From: Methylobacillus sp. MM3
Lineage (GTDB): Bacteria > Pseudomonadota > Gammaproteobacteria > Burkholderiales > Methylophilaceae
DNA: 64,000 nucleotides
Assembly: GCF_001645185.1 (NCBI RefSeq)
Contig: NZ_LXTQ01000011.1
Location: forward strand, 124,001 to 188,000
Direction of reading: 5' to 3'
Below, in pieces: positions 49,182 through 59,543 of the stretch. Positions within the stretch are counted from its first letter, which is position 1. Every line of letters starts with the position of its first letter. The notes beneath the pieces were generated by a model. The model ran no database searches. It worked only from the letters and a program-made list of their open reading frames with translations, and had not been told where the DNA came from. Made by a program: the position numbers and the translations under genes.

Positions 49182-49712
49182 ATAGCTCAGGATAAAGAAA
49201 CTCGAATCAACGGTGACATTACTGCATCGCAGATTCGTTTAATTGGGGTGGACGGCGAACAGCTTGGTATTGTCAGTTTGAGTCAGGCGTTGTCCATGGC
49301 GGAAGAGGCGGAAATCGATCTGGTCGAGATTGCGCCGCAAGCAGCGCCCCCGGTTTGTCGATTGATGGATTACGGCAAGTTCAAATATCACGAGAGCAAG
49401 AAGCAGCACGAGGCTCGCCTGAAGCAGAAGCAAGTCCAGGTCAAAGAAGTGAAATTCCGCCCGGGTACGGACGAAGGCGACTATCAGGTCAAGTTGCGCA
49501 ACCTGATCCGCTTCCTGGAAGAAGGGGACAAGGCCAAGATTACCTTGCGCTTCCGCGGCCGTGAAATTACACACCAGGAGTTAGGCTTGGCGTTGCTGAA
49601 GCGCGTCGAGGCAGATCTCCAGGAGCATGCGGTAGTTGAGCAGTTCCCGAAAATGGAAGGCCGGCAAATGGTCATGGTACTCGGCCCGCACAAGAAACAG
49701 ATTGTTAAGTAA
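49182..49712 (+). CDS. infC: Translation initiation factor IF-3, unusual start codon
   Basis: IF-3, about 176 residues; it proofreads start-codon selection on the 30S subunit. The body is canonical ([52 protein letters not shown]). There is no ATG or GTG start. The protein begins [14 protein letters not shown] at 49182 lies eight bases after GGAG, while an in-frame TTG at 49176 lies only two bases after it. Because IF-3 genes are often autoregulated through rare starts (AUU in E. coli), I place the start at ATA, with TTG 49176 as the alternative. Confidence 0.92.
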   Translation: MAQDKETRINGDITASQIRLIGVDGEQLGIVSLSQALSMAEEAEIDLVEIAPQAAPPVCRLMDYGKFKYHESKKQHEARLKQKQVQVKEVKFRPGTDEGDYQVKLRNLIRFLEEGDKAKITLRFRGREITHQELGLALLKRVEADLQEHAVVEQFPKMEGRQMVMVLGPHKKQIVK

Positions 49713-49715
49713 TTT

Positions 49716-49745
49716 GAATTCTCGCGAGTTTGGCTCGCGAGATTC
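49716..49745 (+). promoter_or_regulatory. Strong hairpin between infC and rpmI
   Basis: GAATTCTCGCGAG (49716-49728) pairs with CTCGCGAGATTC (49734-49745) around a TTTGG loop, 12 bp with one bulged T. No T-run follows, so it is not an obvious terminator. In E. coli, L20 represses rpmI through RNA structures in this region; a similar role here is inference. Confidence 0.45.
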
Positions 49746-49833
49746 GATGTTGTAGGTAGCAAGTAGCAAGTCCTGGAGCGACGCGGCCCAAAGGCATGCC
49801 CGATCGCTTCTTAATCATCTCAAGGAGAACGAA

Positions 49834-50031
49834 ATGCCAAAAATGAAGACCAAGAGCGGCGCCAAGAAGCGCTTTAAGTTCTTGGGGAATGGCAAGGTCA
49901 AGCGTACCCATTCGCACCTGCGCCACATCCTCACCAAGAAGACCACCAAGCAAAAGCGCAAGCTGCGCGGCACGGCGATCATTTCCTCAACCGACGTCAA
50001 GCGCGTACGCGCCATGATGCCGACTCAATAA
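49834..50031 (+). CDS. rpmI: 50S ribosomal protein L35
   Basis: A 65-residue basic ribosomal protein with the family start [24 protein letters not shown]. Ribosome site AAGGAG. It lies 121 bp from infC and 11 bp before rplT; the two are normally translated together. Confidence 0.97.
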   Translation: MPKMKTKSGAKKRFKFLGNGKVKRTHSHLRHILTKKTTKQKRKLRGTAIISSTDVKRVRAMMPTQ

Positions 50032-50042
50032 GGAGATAGAGC

Positions 50043-50405
50043 ATGCCAAGAGTCAAGCGTGGTGTAATCGCCCGTGCACGTCACAAGAAAGTTCTGGACG
50101 CTGCCAAGGGTTATCGTGGTCGTCGCAAGAACGTATACCGCATCGCCAAACAGGCGGTGATGAAGGCAGGTCAATATGCCTATCGCGACCGTCGTCAGAA
50201 GAAGCGCCAGTTCCGCGCATTGTGGATCGCCCGTATCAACGCCGGCGCCCGCGAATGTGGACTGACATACAGCCGTTTCATGAACGGTCTGAAGAAGTCT
50301 TCCGTTGAAGTGGATCGCAAGGTGCTGGCTGACCTGGCTGTCTTCGACAAACCGGCATTTGCCAAGTTTGCCGAAATGGCGAAGTCCGGCCTCGGCGCTG
50401 CTTAA
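50043..50405 (+). CDS. rplT: 50S ribosomal protein L20
   Basis: A 120-residue RNA-binding ribosomal protein ([54 protein letters not shown]), an early assembly protein and in several bacteria the repressor of its own operon. Ribosome site AAGGAG. A strong terminator follows before pheS. Confidence 0.97.
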   Translation: MPRVKRGVIARARHKKVLDAAKGYRGRRKNVYRIAKQAVMKAGQYAYRDRRQKKRQFRALWIARINAGARECGLTYSRFMNGLKKSSVEVDRKVLADLAVFDKPAFAKFAEMAKSGLGAA

Positions 50406-50420
50406 TCAGTAGCAGACAGA

Positions 50421-50449
50421 AAAAGGAGGCTGATGGCCTCCTTTTTTTT
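50421..50449 (+). terminator. Terminator/attenuator between rplT and pheS
   Basis: The stem GGAGGC / GCCTCC, extended by flanking A and T pairs (50421-50449), is followed by eight T. It lies 24 bp before pheS. It could end the ribosomal protein unit or act as a partial attenuator; no Phe-rich leader peptide is seen. Confidence 0.85.
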
Positions 50450-50460
50450 CGGCACGGTAA

Positions 50461-51498
<1,038 letters not shown>

Positions 51499-51522
51499 GC
51501 GATTTTTGGAAACGATAGAACA

Positions 51523-53877
51523 ATGAAATTTTCCGAACACTGGTTGCGTACCATGGTTGATCCCTCGCTTTCCAGCGAGGAGTTGTCGCATTTGTTGACA
51601 ATGGCAGGCCTTGAAGTTGAAGAGCTTGATCCGGTTGCACCAGACTTCAACGGTGTCGTTATTGCCGAAATTCTGTCGTCTGAAAGGCATCCCGATGCCG
51701 ATCGCCTGCAGATCTGCCGAGTCAAGGTTGGCGATGGTGAACCGCTGCAGATCGTTTGTGGAGCACCTAACGCACGCGCCGGCCTCAAGGCGCCCTGCGC
51801 ACTGGTTGGTGCCGTATTGCCGGGATTCGAGATCAAGCGCGCGAAAGTCCGTGGGGTCGAATCCTTCGGCATGCTGTGCTCTGCAAAAGAGTTGGGGATT
51901 GCGGAAGAAAGCAACGGTCTTCTGGAGTTGCCGGCCGATGCGCCGGTTGGTCGCGACATTCGCGACTGGTTGGCTCTCAATGATCAGCTGTTTACGTTGA
52001 AGCTGACGCCTAATCGCAGCGACTGCCTGAGCCTGTTGGGACTGGCGCGTGAGGTTTCCGCGCTGACCGGAGTGCCTCTGACGATACCCGAAACCGCTGC
52101 CGTGCAGGTGACGCATCAAGAACAGAAGGCAGTGAAGGTGTCGGCACCTGAAGCGTGTCCCCACTATGCCGGCCGTGTCATTCGCGGTGTTGATGCTTTT
52201 GCGGCAACACCCGACTGGATGAAGCAGCGCCTGGAGCGTAGCGGCTTGCGCAGCCTGACGGCTATCGTTGACGTTACCAACTATGTGTTGCTGGAACTGG
52301 GGCAGCCATTGCATGCGTTTGACCTCGCCAAATTGCAAGGCGATATCCAGGTACGCATGGCAAAGGCGGGCGAAAAGCTTGAATTGCTCAATAAGCAAAC
52401 GGTTGAGTTGCAGCCGGATTATCTGGTGATTGCCGATAATGGCGGGCCTGTGGCGCTGGCCGGCATCATGGGTGGGACACCTAGTTCGGTGACGGCAATT
52501 ACTACCGATATTTTCCTTGAAAGCGCTTTCTTCAGCCCCGCAGCTATCGTCGGCAAGGCGCGTCAACTGGGCTTCTCGACGGATTCCTCCTATCGCTTCG
52601 AGCGCGGTGTTGATTTCGCCGCCACTTTACAGGCCATGGAGCGTGCTACCCAATTGATTATTGAAATTTGCGGCGGTAGCGCGGGCCCGATTACTGAAGC
52701 GGTGTCGGAATTGCCGGCGCGCCCTGCTGTGCGTTTGCGCCGGGATCGGGTGCGTCGCGTGCTAGGCATTTCGCTCGGTGAAAATGAAATCGCCGCTTTG
52801 CTTCAACGCCTCGGCATGTCATTCACCCAGACTGACGGCGAGTTTGCAGTGACGCCTCCTTCATATCGTTTCGATATCGAGATCGAAGAAGATCTGATCG
52901 AGGAAGTCGCGCGCCTGTACGGTTACGAGAAAATCCTGCCATATCCGCCGCAAGCGAAGATGACCATGCTGGCGGACAATGAGTCTCATCGGAGTGCGTT
53001 GGCTGTGCGTGAGTTATTGGTCGCCAATGATTATCAGGAAGTCGTGACCTACAGCTTTGTAGACGAGTCCTGGGAACGCAATCTTGCCGGTAATACTCAG
53101 GCAATCCCATTGCGCAACCCCATTGCCAGCAACATGAGCGTAATGCGCTCGACGCTATGGGGCGGCCTGCTGGAAGCTTTGATTTACAACATCAATCGCA
53201 AGCAGGAGCGTGTCCGACTGTTCGAAGTCGGCGCCTGTTTTGCGCAGGACGGCGAGAAGTATGCCCATCGTACCAAAGTCGCCGGTCTGTGCTATGGCAA
53301 TGTAGTTCCGGACCAATGGGATGAAGCGGGGCGCAAGGTCGATTTTTATGATATCAAGGCAGACGTCGAAGCTTTGACGCGTGGTCAAGCCAGATACATC
53401 GCCGATGTGCATCCGGCCTTGCATCCCGGACAGTCGGCTCGCATCGAGGTCGATGGCGTGCCCGTTGGCTGGCTGGGCGGCCTGCATCCCAAGTGGCAAC
53501 AGCAGTACCAGTTGTCGTCGTCTGTAGTGATGTTCGAGCTGGATCTGGAACCGTTGCTGCAAGTCGGCCTGCCATGTTTCAGCGAGGTCGCAAAATTCCC
53601 GCCCGTGCGTCGTGACCTGGCCGTGGTGGTGGATGAATCCGTACCGGCGCAGGCTTTGATTGATGCAATGCATGAAGCGAATGTGGGCGTAATAAATGAG
53701 ATCGCCCTGTTCGATCAATACCGTGGAAAAGGCGTCGAGCAAGGGAAGAAAAGTCTTGCGTTTCTTGTAGTTATGCAAGATACTCAAAAAACTTTGACCG
53801 ATGAGGACACCGATGCCGCAGTGGCTAGGTTGCTCACGGCGATGGCCCAAAAACACGGTGCTGTGTTACGTAGTTGA
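51523..53877 (+). CDS. pheT: Phenylalanine-tRNA ligase, beta subunit
   Basis: A 784-residue subunit. In order: an N-terminal EMAP-type tRNA-binding domain (about 40-150), the B3/B4 editing domain, B5 (about 400-475), a catalytic-like core (YGYEKILPYPPQAKMTM onward) and the C-terminal ferredoxin-fold anticodon-binding domain (KFPPVRRDLAVVVDESV to the end). Length is normal. ihfA follows after 9 bp. Confidence 0.97.
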   Translation: MKFSEHWLRTMVDPSLSSEELSHLLTMAGLEVEELDPVAPDFNGVVIAEILSSERHPDADRLQICRVKVGDGEPLQIVCGAPNARAGLKAPCALVGAVLPGFEIKRAKVRGVESFGMLCSAKELGIAEESNGLLELPADAPVGRDIRDWLALNDQLFTLKLTPNRSDCLSLLGLAREVSALTGVPLTIPETAAVQVTHQEQKAVKVSAPEACPHYAGRVIRGVDAFAATPDWMKQRLERSGLRSLTAIVDVTNYVLLELGQPLHAFDLAKLQGDIQVRMAKAGEKLELLNKQTVELQPDYLVIADNGGPVALAGIMGGTPSSVTAITTDIFLESAFFSPAAIVGKARQLGFSTDSSYRFERGVDFAATLQAMERATQLIIEICGGSAGPITEAVSELPARPAVRLRRDRVRRVLGISLGENEIAALLQRLGMSFTQTDGEFAVTPPSYRFDIEIEEDLIEEVARLYGYEKILPYPPQAKMTMLADNESHRSALAVRELLVANDYQEVVTYSFVDESWERNLAGNTQAIPLRNPIASNMSVMRSTLWGGLLEALIYNINRKQERVRLFEVGACFAQDGEKYAHRTKVAGLCYGNVVPDQWDEAGRKVDFYDIKADVEALTRGQARYIADVHPALHPGQSARIEVDGVPVGWLGGLHPKWQQQYQLSSSVVMFELDLEPLLQVGLPCFSEVAKFPPVRRDLAVVVDESVPAQALIDAMHEANVGVINEIALFDQYRGKGVEQGKKSLAFLVVMQDTQKTLTDEDTDAAVARLLTAMAQKHGAVLRS

Positions 53878-53886
53878 GAGAATGGC

Positions 53887-54189
53887 ATGACACTTACAAA
53901 AGCAGATTTGGCCGATATGCTGTTTGAGCAGGTCGGGTTGAATAAAAGGGAAGCCAAGGACATGGTCGAGGCGTTCTTCGAAGAAGTTCGGAGTTCGCTT
54001 GAAGCCGGCGACAGCGTAAAGCTGTCCGGTTTCGGCAATTTCGAATTGCGCCAGAAATCCGAGCGTCCGGGCCGCAATCCGAAAACAGGGGAAGAAATAC
54101 CGATCACCGCACGCCGTGTGGTGACATTCCATGCCAGCCAGAAGCTGAAAAGCAAGGTAGAGGAAAACTATGGCGGAGCCGGCAACTAA
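53887..54189 (+). CDS. ihfA: Integration host factor, alpha subunit
   Basis: A 100-residue HU/IHF DNA-bending protein. The family signature [30 protein letters not shown] includes the DNA-intercalating Pro arm. Its place behind pheT is the classic position of ihfA. The last 20 bp overlap the following MerR-type gene. Confidence 0.97.
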   Translation: MTLTKADLADMLFEQVGLNKREAKDMVEAFFEEVRSSLEAGDSVKLSGFGNFELRQKSERPGRNPKTGEEIPITARRVVTFHASQKLKSKVEENYGGAGN

Positions 54190-54586
54190 GGTAGTGTTGC
54201 CGCCCATCCCCGCCAAACGGTATTTCACGATAGGCGAGGTGAGCGAGTTATGCGGCGTCAAGCCGCATGTGCTTCGCTATTGGGAGCAGGAGTTTACACA
54301 GCTCAAGCCGGTAAAGCGTCGCGGTAATCGCCGCTATTACCAGCATCATGAAGTCCTGCTGATCCGTCGTATCCGCGAATTGCTTTACGAGCAGGGATTC
54401 ACTATCAGTGGCGCACGCAATCGATTGGAAGAGGTCGATGTCCGGGAGGGGCACGCGTCAACAGGCGCTCCCTCTAGTGCGATGACTGCACCCATGCCGG
54501 TTGCCACTGCCCCCGATTCATCATTCGATTTTTCGCATTTGCGTGGCGAATTGCAAAGCGTCCTGGCGATTTTGCGCGCTTCTTAG
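54170..54586 (+). CDS. MerR-family transcriptional regulator
   Basis: A 138-residue regulator with a MerR winged helix at about 15-85 ([51 protein letters not shown]). The C-terminus is short and Ala/Pro/Ser-rich with no effector domain or metal-binding Cys. It belongs to the MlrA-like group that commonly follows ihfA in beta- and gammaproteobacteria. It overlaps ihfA by 20 bp. Targets unknown. Confidence 0.92.
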   Translation: MAEPATKVVLPPIPAKRYFTIGEVSELCGVKPHVLRYWEQEFTQLKPVKRRGNRRYYQHHEVLLIRRIRELLYEQGFTISGARNRLEEVDVREGHASTGAPSSAMTAPMPVATAPDSSFDFSHLRGELQSVLAILRAS

Positions 54587-54696
54587 CTCGCAATCATTGC
54601 AATAGCTTCTTCTTGAAGCAAGGCGTTTGGCGGAAGCCGGGCTTTCCGTTATAATGCCGACCTTCGTTCGCAAGCATGCAGCTTGTGGCGACGGTT

Positions 54697-54774
<78 letters not shown>

Positions 54775-54783
54775 TCGAGATTT

Positions 54784-54815
54784 AAAAGCCGGGAATTTTT
54801 CCCGGCTTTTTCATT
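54784..54815 (+). terminator. Terminator after tRNA-Pro
   Basis: A perfect 10-bp stem, AAAAGCCGGG (54784-54793) / CCCGGCTTTT (54801-54810), is followed by T. It also works on the minus strand, where the cupin gene ends at 54821. Confidence 0.9.
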
Positions 54816-54820
54816 TTTGG

Positions 54821-55096
54821 CTATCCGAACTGGTAATGCTTGCGCAAGGGTTGCCTGACATCCCAGGTGCAGGACATGCCGGCTGGAAAAGTCACCAGAT
54901 CGCCCTTGCCGAATTTCACCGGTTCTCCGCCCTGGGGAGTGACCACGACCTCGCCCTCGAGGACATATGCGACTTCCTGCTCGCTATAAGTCCAAGGAAA
55001 AGTTGATACTTCTTTTGACCAGGTCGGCCACGACGAGACCCCAAGCGTACTGAGGCGAGAGGTATCCGGATTGTGTTCCACAGTGATTTTACTCAT
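54821..55096 (-). CDS. Small cupin-domain protein (DUF861 type)
   Basis: A 91-residue single-domain cupin ([44 protein letters not shown]), close to the DUF861/ethanolamine-utilisation cupin group. The usual metal-binding His positions are partly replaced (for example EQEVAYV), so a metal role is uncertain. The start at 55096 has AAAGGAT seven bases upstream; a longer frame to 55267 is unlikely. It is divergent from a VOC gene. Confidence 0.85.
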   Translation of the reverse strand: MSKITVEHNPDTSRLSTLGVSSWPTWSKEVSTFPWTYSEQEVAYVLEGEVVVTPQGGEPVKFGKGDLVTFPAGMSCTWDVRQPLRKHYQFG

Positions 55097-55243
55097 GCTG
55101 GTATCCTTTCTGTTTGCAAAAGAAAATCCGAAACGGAAGTGTATGTTATTCCTGATGCGAGCAGACTTCCAGCCTGTGAGCTTGCGGGCGCGGCGTGCCG
55201 GGCATAGAATTTTCCGACTAATCATTCTCTTGGAAGCGTCGCT

Positions 55244-55633
55244 TTGCCTGCTACCGGATTCAATCATTACAACTTGCGCGCGCCTCGTGCATTGCTGGAT
55301 GAACTCAAGGATTTCTACTGCGATGTTCTCGGGCTGACGATGGGCGAGCGGCCTGCGTTCAGGAGTTTCGGTTACTGGCTATATGCGGGCGGCCATGATG
55401 TCTTGCATTTGAGCGAGACGGCACCGGGAGAAATGCGCGCCACGCATGTGGCTACCACATTCGATCATGTCGCCTTCACTTGCACCGATCCGGGGGGAAT
55501 GGAGGAGATTCTTGTCGATCGGCGAATCGAGTTTGGTGAACGCTTTATCGACCAAACCGGCACCAAGCAGATTTTCTTTCGCGATCCCGCCGGTAATGGC
55601 GTTGAGCTGAATTTTTCGATGCCGAAAATCTGA
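55244..55633 (+). CDS. VOC/glyoxalase-fold protein
   Basis: A 129-residue vicinal-oxygen-chelate protein (FNHYNLRAPRALLDELKDFYCDVLGL, DHVAFTC, FFRDPAGNGVELNF). The metal ligands His (FNHYNL), His (FDHVAF) and Glu (VELNF) are in place, so it may be a metal-dependent lyase or dioxygenase of unknown substrate. No ATG is available; it starts at TTG 55244 with GGAAG upstream. Confidence 0.85.
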   Translation: MPATGFNHYNLRAPRALLDELKDFYCDVLGLTMGERPAFRSFGYWLYAGGHDVLHLSETAPGEMRATHVATTFDHVAFTCTDPGGMEEILVDRRIEFGERFIDQTGTKQIFFRDPAGNGVELNFSMPKI

Positions 55634-55700
55634 TTGGTAGCAGGTTCTCTGTTTCGCCCACAATCAGCCAGTGCTAGGGTTGAGTACTGCTGTATAACTC

Positions 55701-57323
55701 TTAATGCTTGTGATGCTTCTGGCCATGCTTATGATCCAGCAGGCTGTAGTAATTAAGCGGCGTTAGGACAGTCGGGATCGCATCCGGCAACATATCCGGA
55801 TGATCCTTGCTGTAGTGCAGTCCTCGGCTTTCCTTGCGTTCCATCGCGCATTTCACGATCAATTCGGCGATCTGCAATAGATTCCGGAGCTCAATCAGGT
55901 CGTTGTTGACGCGGAAATTACTATAAAACTCGTGTACTTCGTCGCGCAGCAGATGGATGCGATGCATCGCGCGCTCCAGACGCTTGTCGGTGCGGACGAT
56001 GCCGACGTAATTCCACATGAAGCGGCGCAATTCGTCCCAGTTCTGCGTGATGACCACTTCTTCGTCGGCATCCGTGACTCGGCTTTCATCCCAATCCGGC
56101 AAGGGCAGGAGCTCTGCGGGCGGACCGGAGAGAATGTCTTTGGCGGCGGCATTGGCATAGACCATGCATTCAAGCAGGGAGTTGCTCGCCAGGCGATTGG
56201 CGCCATGCAGGCCGGTGCAGGCGGTTTCGCCGATGGCGTAGAGGTTGGGAATATCCGTCAGCGCGGCCTCGTCGGCCAGCACGCCGCCACAACTGAAATG
56301 CACGGCAGGAACCACCGGAATCGGCTGCTTGGTGATATCGATGCCAAGCTCCATGCAGCGGCGATAAATGGTCGGGAAATGCGACAGAATGAAGTCTGCC
56401 GGGCGATGGGAGATATCCAGGTAAACGCAATCGAGGCCGCGTTTTTTCATCTCGAAGTCGATCGCTCGCGCTACAACGTCACGGGGCGCGAGTTCTTCGC
56501 GCTCGTCATGTGCGGGCATGAAACGCGTGCCGTCCGGCAGTTTGAGCAAGCCGCCTTCACCGCGTACGGCTTCGGTAATAAGGAAGGACTTGGCCTGCGG
56601 ATGATAGAGGCAGGTAGGGTGGAACTGGATGAATTCCATGTTGGCCACGCGGCATCCCGCGCGCCATGCCATGGCCACGCCGTCGCCGGTGGCAACGTCC
56701 GGATTGGTGGTGTAGAGATAAACCTTGCCTGCGCCACCCGTGGCGAGAGCGGTATGCTGCGCCGAGAGGGTGATGACCTTGCCGCTGGCTTTGTCCAGCA
56801 CATAGGCGCCCAGGCAGCGATCCTTGCGTTTTCCCAGCTTGCGTGCGGTGATCAGGTCTACCGCGATATGGTTTTCAAGTACGGTGATGCCGGGATGGGC
56901 GCATACCTTGGCTGCAAGCGTTTCCTGCACGGCATGGCCGGTGGCGTCGGCAGCATGAATGATGCGGCGCTTGCTGTGGCCGCCTTCGCGTGTCAGATGG
57001 TAGCCGCTGTCGTCTTCCTCGCGCGTAAAAGGCACGCCTTGCTCGATCAGCCACTCCACGGTTTCACGGCCGTGCGTGACTACATAGCGGGTGACTTCGG
57101 GATCACATAGCCCTGCGCCTGCAATCAGAGTATCTTGAATGTGCGCCTCCAGCGAATCTTCGTCGGTCAGTACGGCTGCGATTCCGCCTTGCGCCCAACT
57201 GCTGGCACTATCGTTGAGATTGCGCTTTGTGACGAGGCAGACTTTTTTGTGTGGAGCGAGTTGCAGCGCCAGGGTGAGGCCAGCCAGACCGCTGCCGATA
57301 ATCAGGACATCGAAACGTAACAC
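55701..57323 (-). CDS. nadB: L-aspartate oxidase
   Basis: A 540-residue flavoprotein that oxidises L-aspartate to iminoaspartate, the first step of NAD synthesis. The FAD motif VLIIGSGLAGLTLALQLA opens the protein; SSWAQGGIAAV, HGANRLASNSLLECMVYA and the active-site region REGGHSKRRIIHAADATG follow. The C-terminal helical domain ends in a His-rich tail (DHKHGQKHHKH). Divergent from rpoE; 155 bp separate the two starts. Confidence 0.96.
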   Translation of the reverse strand: MLRFDVLIIGSGLAGLTLALQLAPHKKVCLVTKRNLNDSASSWAQGGIAAVLTDEDSLEAHIQDTLIAGAGLCDPEVTRYVVTHGRETVEWLIEQGVPFTREEDDSGYHLTREGGHSKRRIIHAADATGHAVQETLAAKVCAHPGITVLENHIAVDLITARKLGKRKDRCLGAYVLDKASGKVITLSAQHTALATGGAGKVYLYTTNPDVATGDGVAMAWRAGCRVANMEFIQFHPTCLYHPQAKSFLITEAVRGEGGLLKLPDGTRFMPAHDEREELAPRDVVARAIDFEMKKRGLDCVYLDISHRPADFILSHFPTIYRRCMELGIDITKQPIPVVPAVHFSCGGVLADEAALTDIPNLYAIGETACTGLHGANRLASNSLLECMVYANAAAKDILSGPPAELLPLPDWDESRVTDADEEVVITQNWDELRRFMWNYVGIVRTDKRLERAMHRIHLLRDEVHEFYSNFRVNNDLIELRNLLQIAELIVKCAMERKESRGLHYSKDHPDMLPDAIPTVLTPLNYYSLLDHKHGQKHHKH

Positions 57324-57478
57324 GATTTTTTCTTGGAAGATGAACCAACCGAAGTGTACTGCTGTCTCTAACCCCCGTATAGAGTTACGGCAAAATCGCC
57401 GTGCGCGGTATACTGATGAGCGGCTCCAGTCATTAGGAAATACATGCTCATCGATAATAATTCAGGGAGAACGCCCGC

Positions 57479-58078
57479 ATGGGCGAGCGTGAACTAGATC
57501 AGGAATTGGTTGAGCGTGCTCAACGCGGGGACAAGGCTGCCTTCGACTTGCTGGTGCAGAAGTACCAGCGCAAGCTGGGGCGGTTGCTGTCGCGCATGAT
57601 ACGAGATCAGGCGGAAGTCGAGGATGTAGTGCAGGAGGCTTTTATCAAGGCTTATCGCGCATTGCCGAACTTCCGTGGAGACAGTGCTTTTTACACCTGG
57701 CTGTATCGTATCGGCATCAATACTGCCAAGAATTATCTGGTGGCAATGGGCCGACGGCCACAGGTGAGCACCGAGATCGAAGTGGAAGATGCGGAAAATT
57801 TCGAGGATGGTCAGGATTTACGCACGATAGATACCCCCGAAACGGAACTCATGACCAAACAGATTGCCCAAACCGTCAACGATACGGTAGCGGCATTGCC
57901 CGAGGAATTGCGTACCGCTATTACATTACGCGAAATCGAAGGATTGAGTTATGAAGAGATCGCGACTTTGATGGGGTGTCCTATCGGTACCGTCCGGTCC
58001 CGTATCTTCCGTGCGCGCGAAACGATTGCCGAGAAACTGCGGCCTTTGCTGGATACCCCCGAAAACAGGAGATGGTAA
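57479..58078 (+). CDS. rpoE: RNA polymerase sigma factor RpoE (sigma-E/AlgU)
   Basis: A 199-residue ECF sigma factor of the envelope-stress response. Region 2 (about 20-90: LVQKYQRKLGRLLSRMIRDQAEVEDVVQEAFIKAYRAL) and region 4 (about 130-185: LPEELRTAITLREIEGLSYEEIATLMGCPIGTVRSRIFRARE) are intact. Ribosome site AGGGAGA. The stop overlaps the rseA start by one base (TAATG). It is normally held by RseA. Confidence 0.97.
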   Translation: MGERELDQELVERAQRGDKAAFDLLVQKYQRKLGRLLSRMIRDQAEVEDVVQEAFIKAYRALPNFRGDSAFYTWLYRIGINTAKNYLVAMGRRPQVSTEIEVEDAENFEDGQDLRTIDTPETELMTKQIAQTVNDTVAALPEELRTAITLREIEGLSYEEIATLMGCPIGTVRSRIFRARETIAEKLRPLLDTPENRRW

Positions 58079-58557
58079 TGAAAGACCAGATATCAGCCTT
58101 GATGGATGATGAGTTTGATGTAGATGCCTCGGACCATTTGTTCGAGGCAATGAAAAAAGATGGCGAGTTTTATGAGTGTTGGTCGACATACCATCTTATT
58201 GGCGATGCGATGCGCGGCAATCTTGAATTAAGCCCCGACTTTCATCAGCGCGTGATGCAGCGCATCGAATCCGAACCTACGGTCCTTGCCCCGAAACGCA
58301 AGTTGGCAGTGAAGCGCACACACCTGATGTCGCTGGCTGCTTCGGTCGCTGCGGTCATGTTTGTAGGATGGATGGTGTTGCAACAGCAGGCGCAAGCTCC
58401 CACGCAGGATTTGCCGGCCACTTCCGTGGCGCAGGGCAATGTCTCTCCCGAATCCATGAACTCTTATCTGCTTGCTCATCAAGAGCTTGCTCCCGAAAGT
58501 GGAATGCAGACTTCCTATTATGTGCGTCCGGTGACTTACTCGGAGAATGGTAACTAA
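58078..58557 (+). CDS. rseA: Anti-sigma-E factor RseA (MucA-like)
   Basis: A 159-residue single-pass membrane protein. The cytoplasmic anti-sigma domain (MKDQISALMDDEFDVDASDHL to about 75, with CWSTYHLIGDAMRG) is followed by one helix (about 84-104) and a short periplasmic part that RseB should bind. Its start overlaps the rpoE stop and is preceded by AGGAG; its stop overlaps the rseB start (TAATG). Confidence 0.93.
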   Translation: MKDQISALMDDEFDVDASDHLFEAMKKDGEFYECWSTYHLIGDAMRGNLELSPDFHQRVMQRIESEPTVLAPKRKLAVKRTHLMSLAASVAAVMFVGWMVLQQQAQAPTQDLPATSVAQGNVSPESMNSYLLAHQELAPESGMQTSYYVRPVTYSENGN

Positions 58558-59528
58558 TGCTGCGCCAGGTTGTGCGACATGTCCTTGTCTTATTGCTACT
58601 TTTACCATTATCGGCATTAGCTGCATCGGAAGATGATCTTTGGGTTGTCCTTGAAAAAGCAGGCCAGGCCGCGCACAAACTGAATTACAAGGGTATTTTC
58701 GTTTACCAGTCGGGCCGTAATGTCAGTTCGATGGAGATCATCCACATGAATTACGCCCAAGGTGAATATGCCCGCCTCGTTTCCTTGGATGGGCAGCCGC
58801 GTGAGGTGTTTCGTCAAGGCAATGATGTCGTGATCTACAATCCTCGCAACGAAAAGGTCATTATCGAAAGAAGGCGTATTCAGAATTCCTTCCCCGCCCT
58901 GCTCCCTGGATTGCCGGAAAGCCTTAATGCAAGTTATCAGGTTCGCAAGGTCGGGCACGAGCGTGTCGGGGGCCGCGACAGCATCATCATTTCCCTTGAG
59001 CCCCGTGATCCCTATCGTTACGGCTATAAATTTTCGGTGGATCGTGAATTCGGTCTTCTGCTCAAGTCGGTCATGCTGAACGAACACAATGAAATGATCG
59101 AGCAGGTGGCTTTTAGCCAGCTTTCATTGATGAATACGCAGGATATGGACTGGTTCCGTCCGGAAGTGTCGCCTGGCAAAACATATGAGATGCAACCTGA
59201 GGAAACAGTGACGCCCGCCTTGCTGGAAGGTGAGGGTTGGGTGGTGGCTCAATTGCCTCCCGGTTTCCGCAAGGTTGAGCAGGTAAGGCGCAAGGTTCCC
59301 GGCAAATCATTTCCTGTCCATCATCTGGTGTTTTCAGATGGTCTGGCTTCGGTCTCGTTGTTTATCGAAACGCTCGAAAAAAATGCCAAGCCCAAACTGG
59401 GCCTCCTTGCCCAAGGGGGCACGAATGTTTACGCCAATGCCCTGGACGGGTATCAAATCATCGTGGTAGGTGAAGTGCCCGAAGCCACGGTCAGGCAGAT
59501 TGCAAACGCAGTCAGTTTTAAAAAATAA
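58557..59528 (+). CDS. rseB: Sigma-E regulatory protein RseB (MucB)
   Basis: A 323-residue periplasmic protein with a signal peptide (about 1-22, VLVLLLLLPLSALA). The MucB/RseB N-terminal lipoprotein-carrier-like domain (YKGIFVYQSGRNVSSMEIIH) and C-terminal domain (about 215-320, PPGFRKVEQVRRKVPGKSFPVHHLVFSDGLASVSLFIE) are present. It should shield RseA from cleavage and sense envelope stress. Confidence 0.94.
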   Translation: MLRQVVRHVLVLLLLLPLSALAASEDDLWVVLEKAGQAAHKLNYKGIFVYQSGRNVSSMEIIHMNYAQGEYARLVSLDGQPREVFRQGNDVVIYNPRNEKVIIERRRIQNSFPALLPGLPESLNASYQVRKVGHERVGGRDSIIISLEPRDPYRYGYKFSVDREFGLLLKSVMLNEHNEMIEQVAFSQLSLMNTQDMDWFRPEVSPGKTYEMQPEETVTPALLEGEGWVVAQLPPGFRKVEQVRRKVPGKSFPVHHLVFSDGLASVSLFIETLEKNAKPKLGLLAQGGTNVYANALDGYQIIVVGEVPEATVRQIANAVSFKK

Positions 59529-59543
59529 ACTGGTTAATTAGTC

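Noticed and set aside
57341-57371. Possible sigma-E promoter before rpoE (TGAACC ... TCTCTAA)
   Set aside because: The match to the consensus is partial and the spacing is longer than usual; autoregulation is likely biologically but not shown by this sequence.
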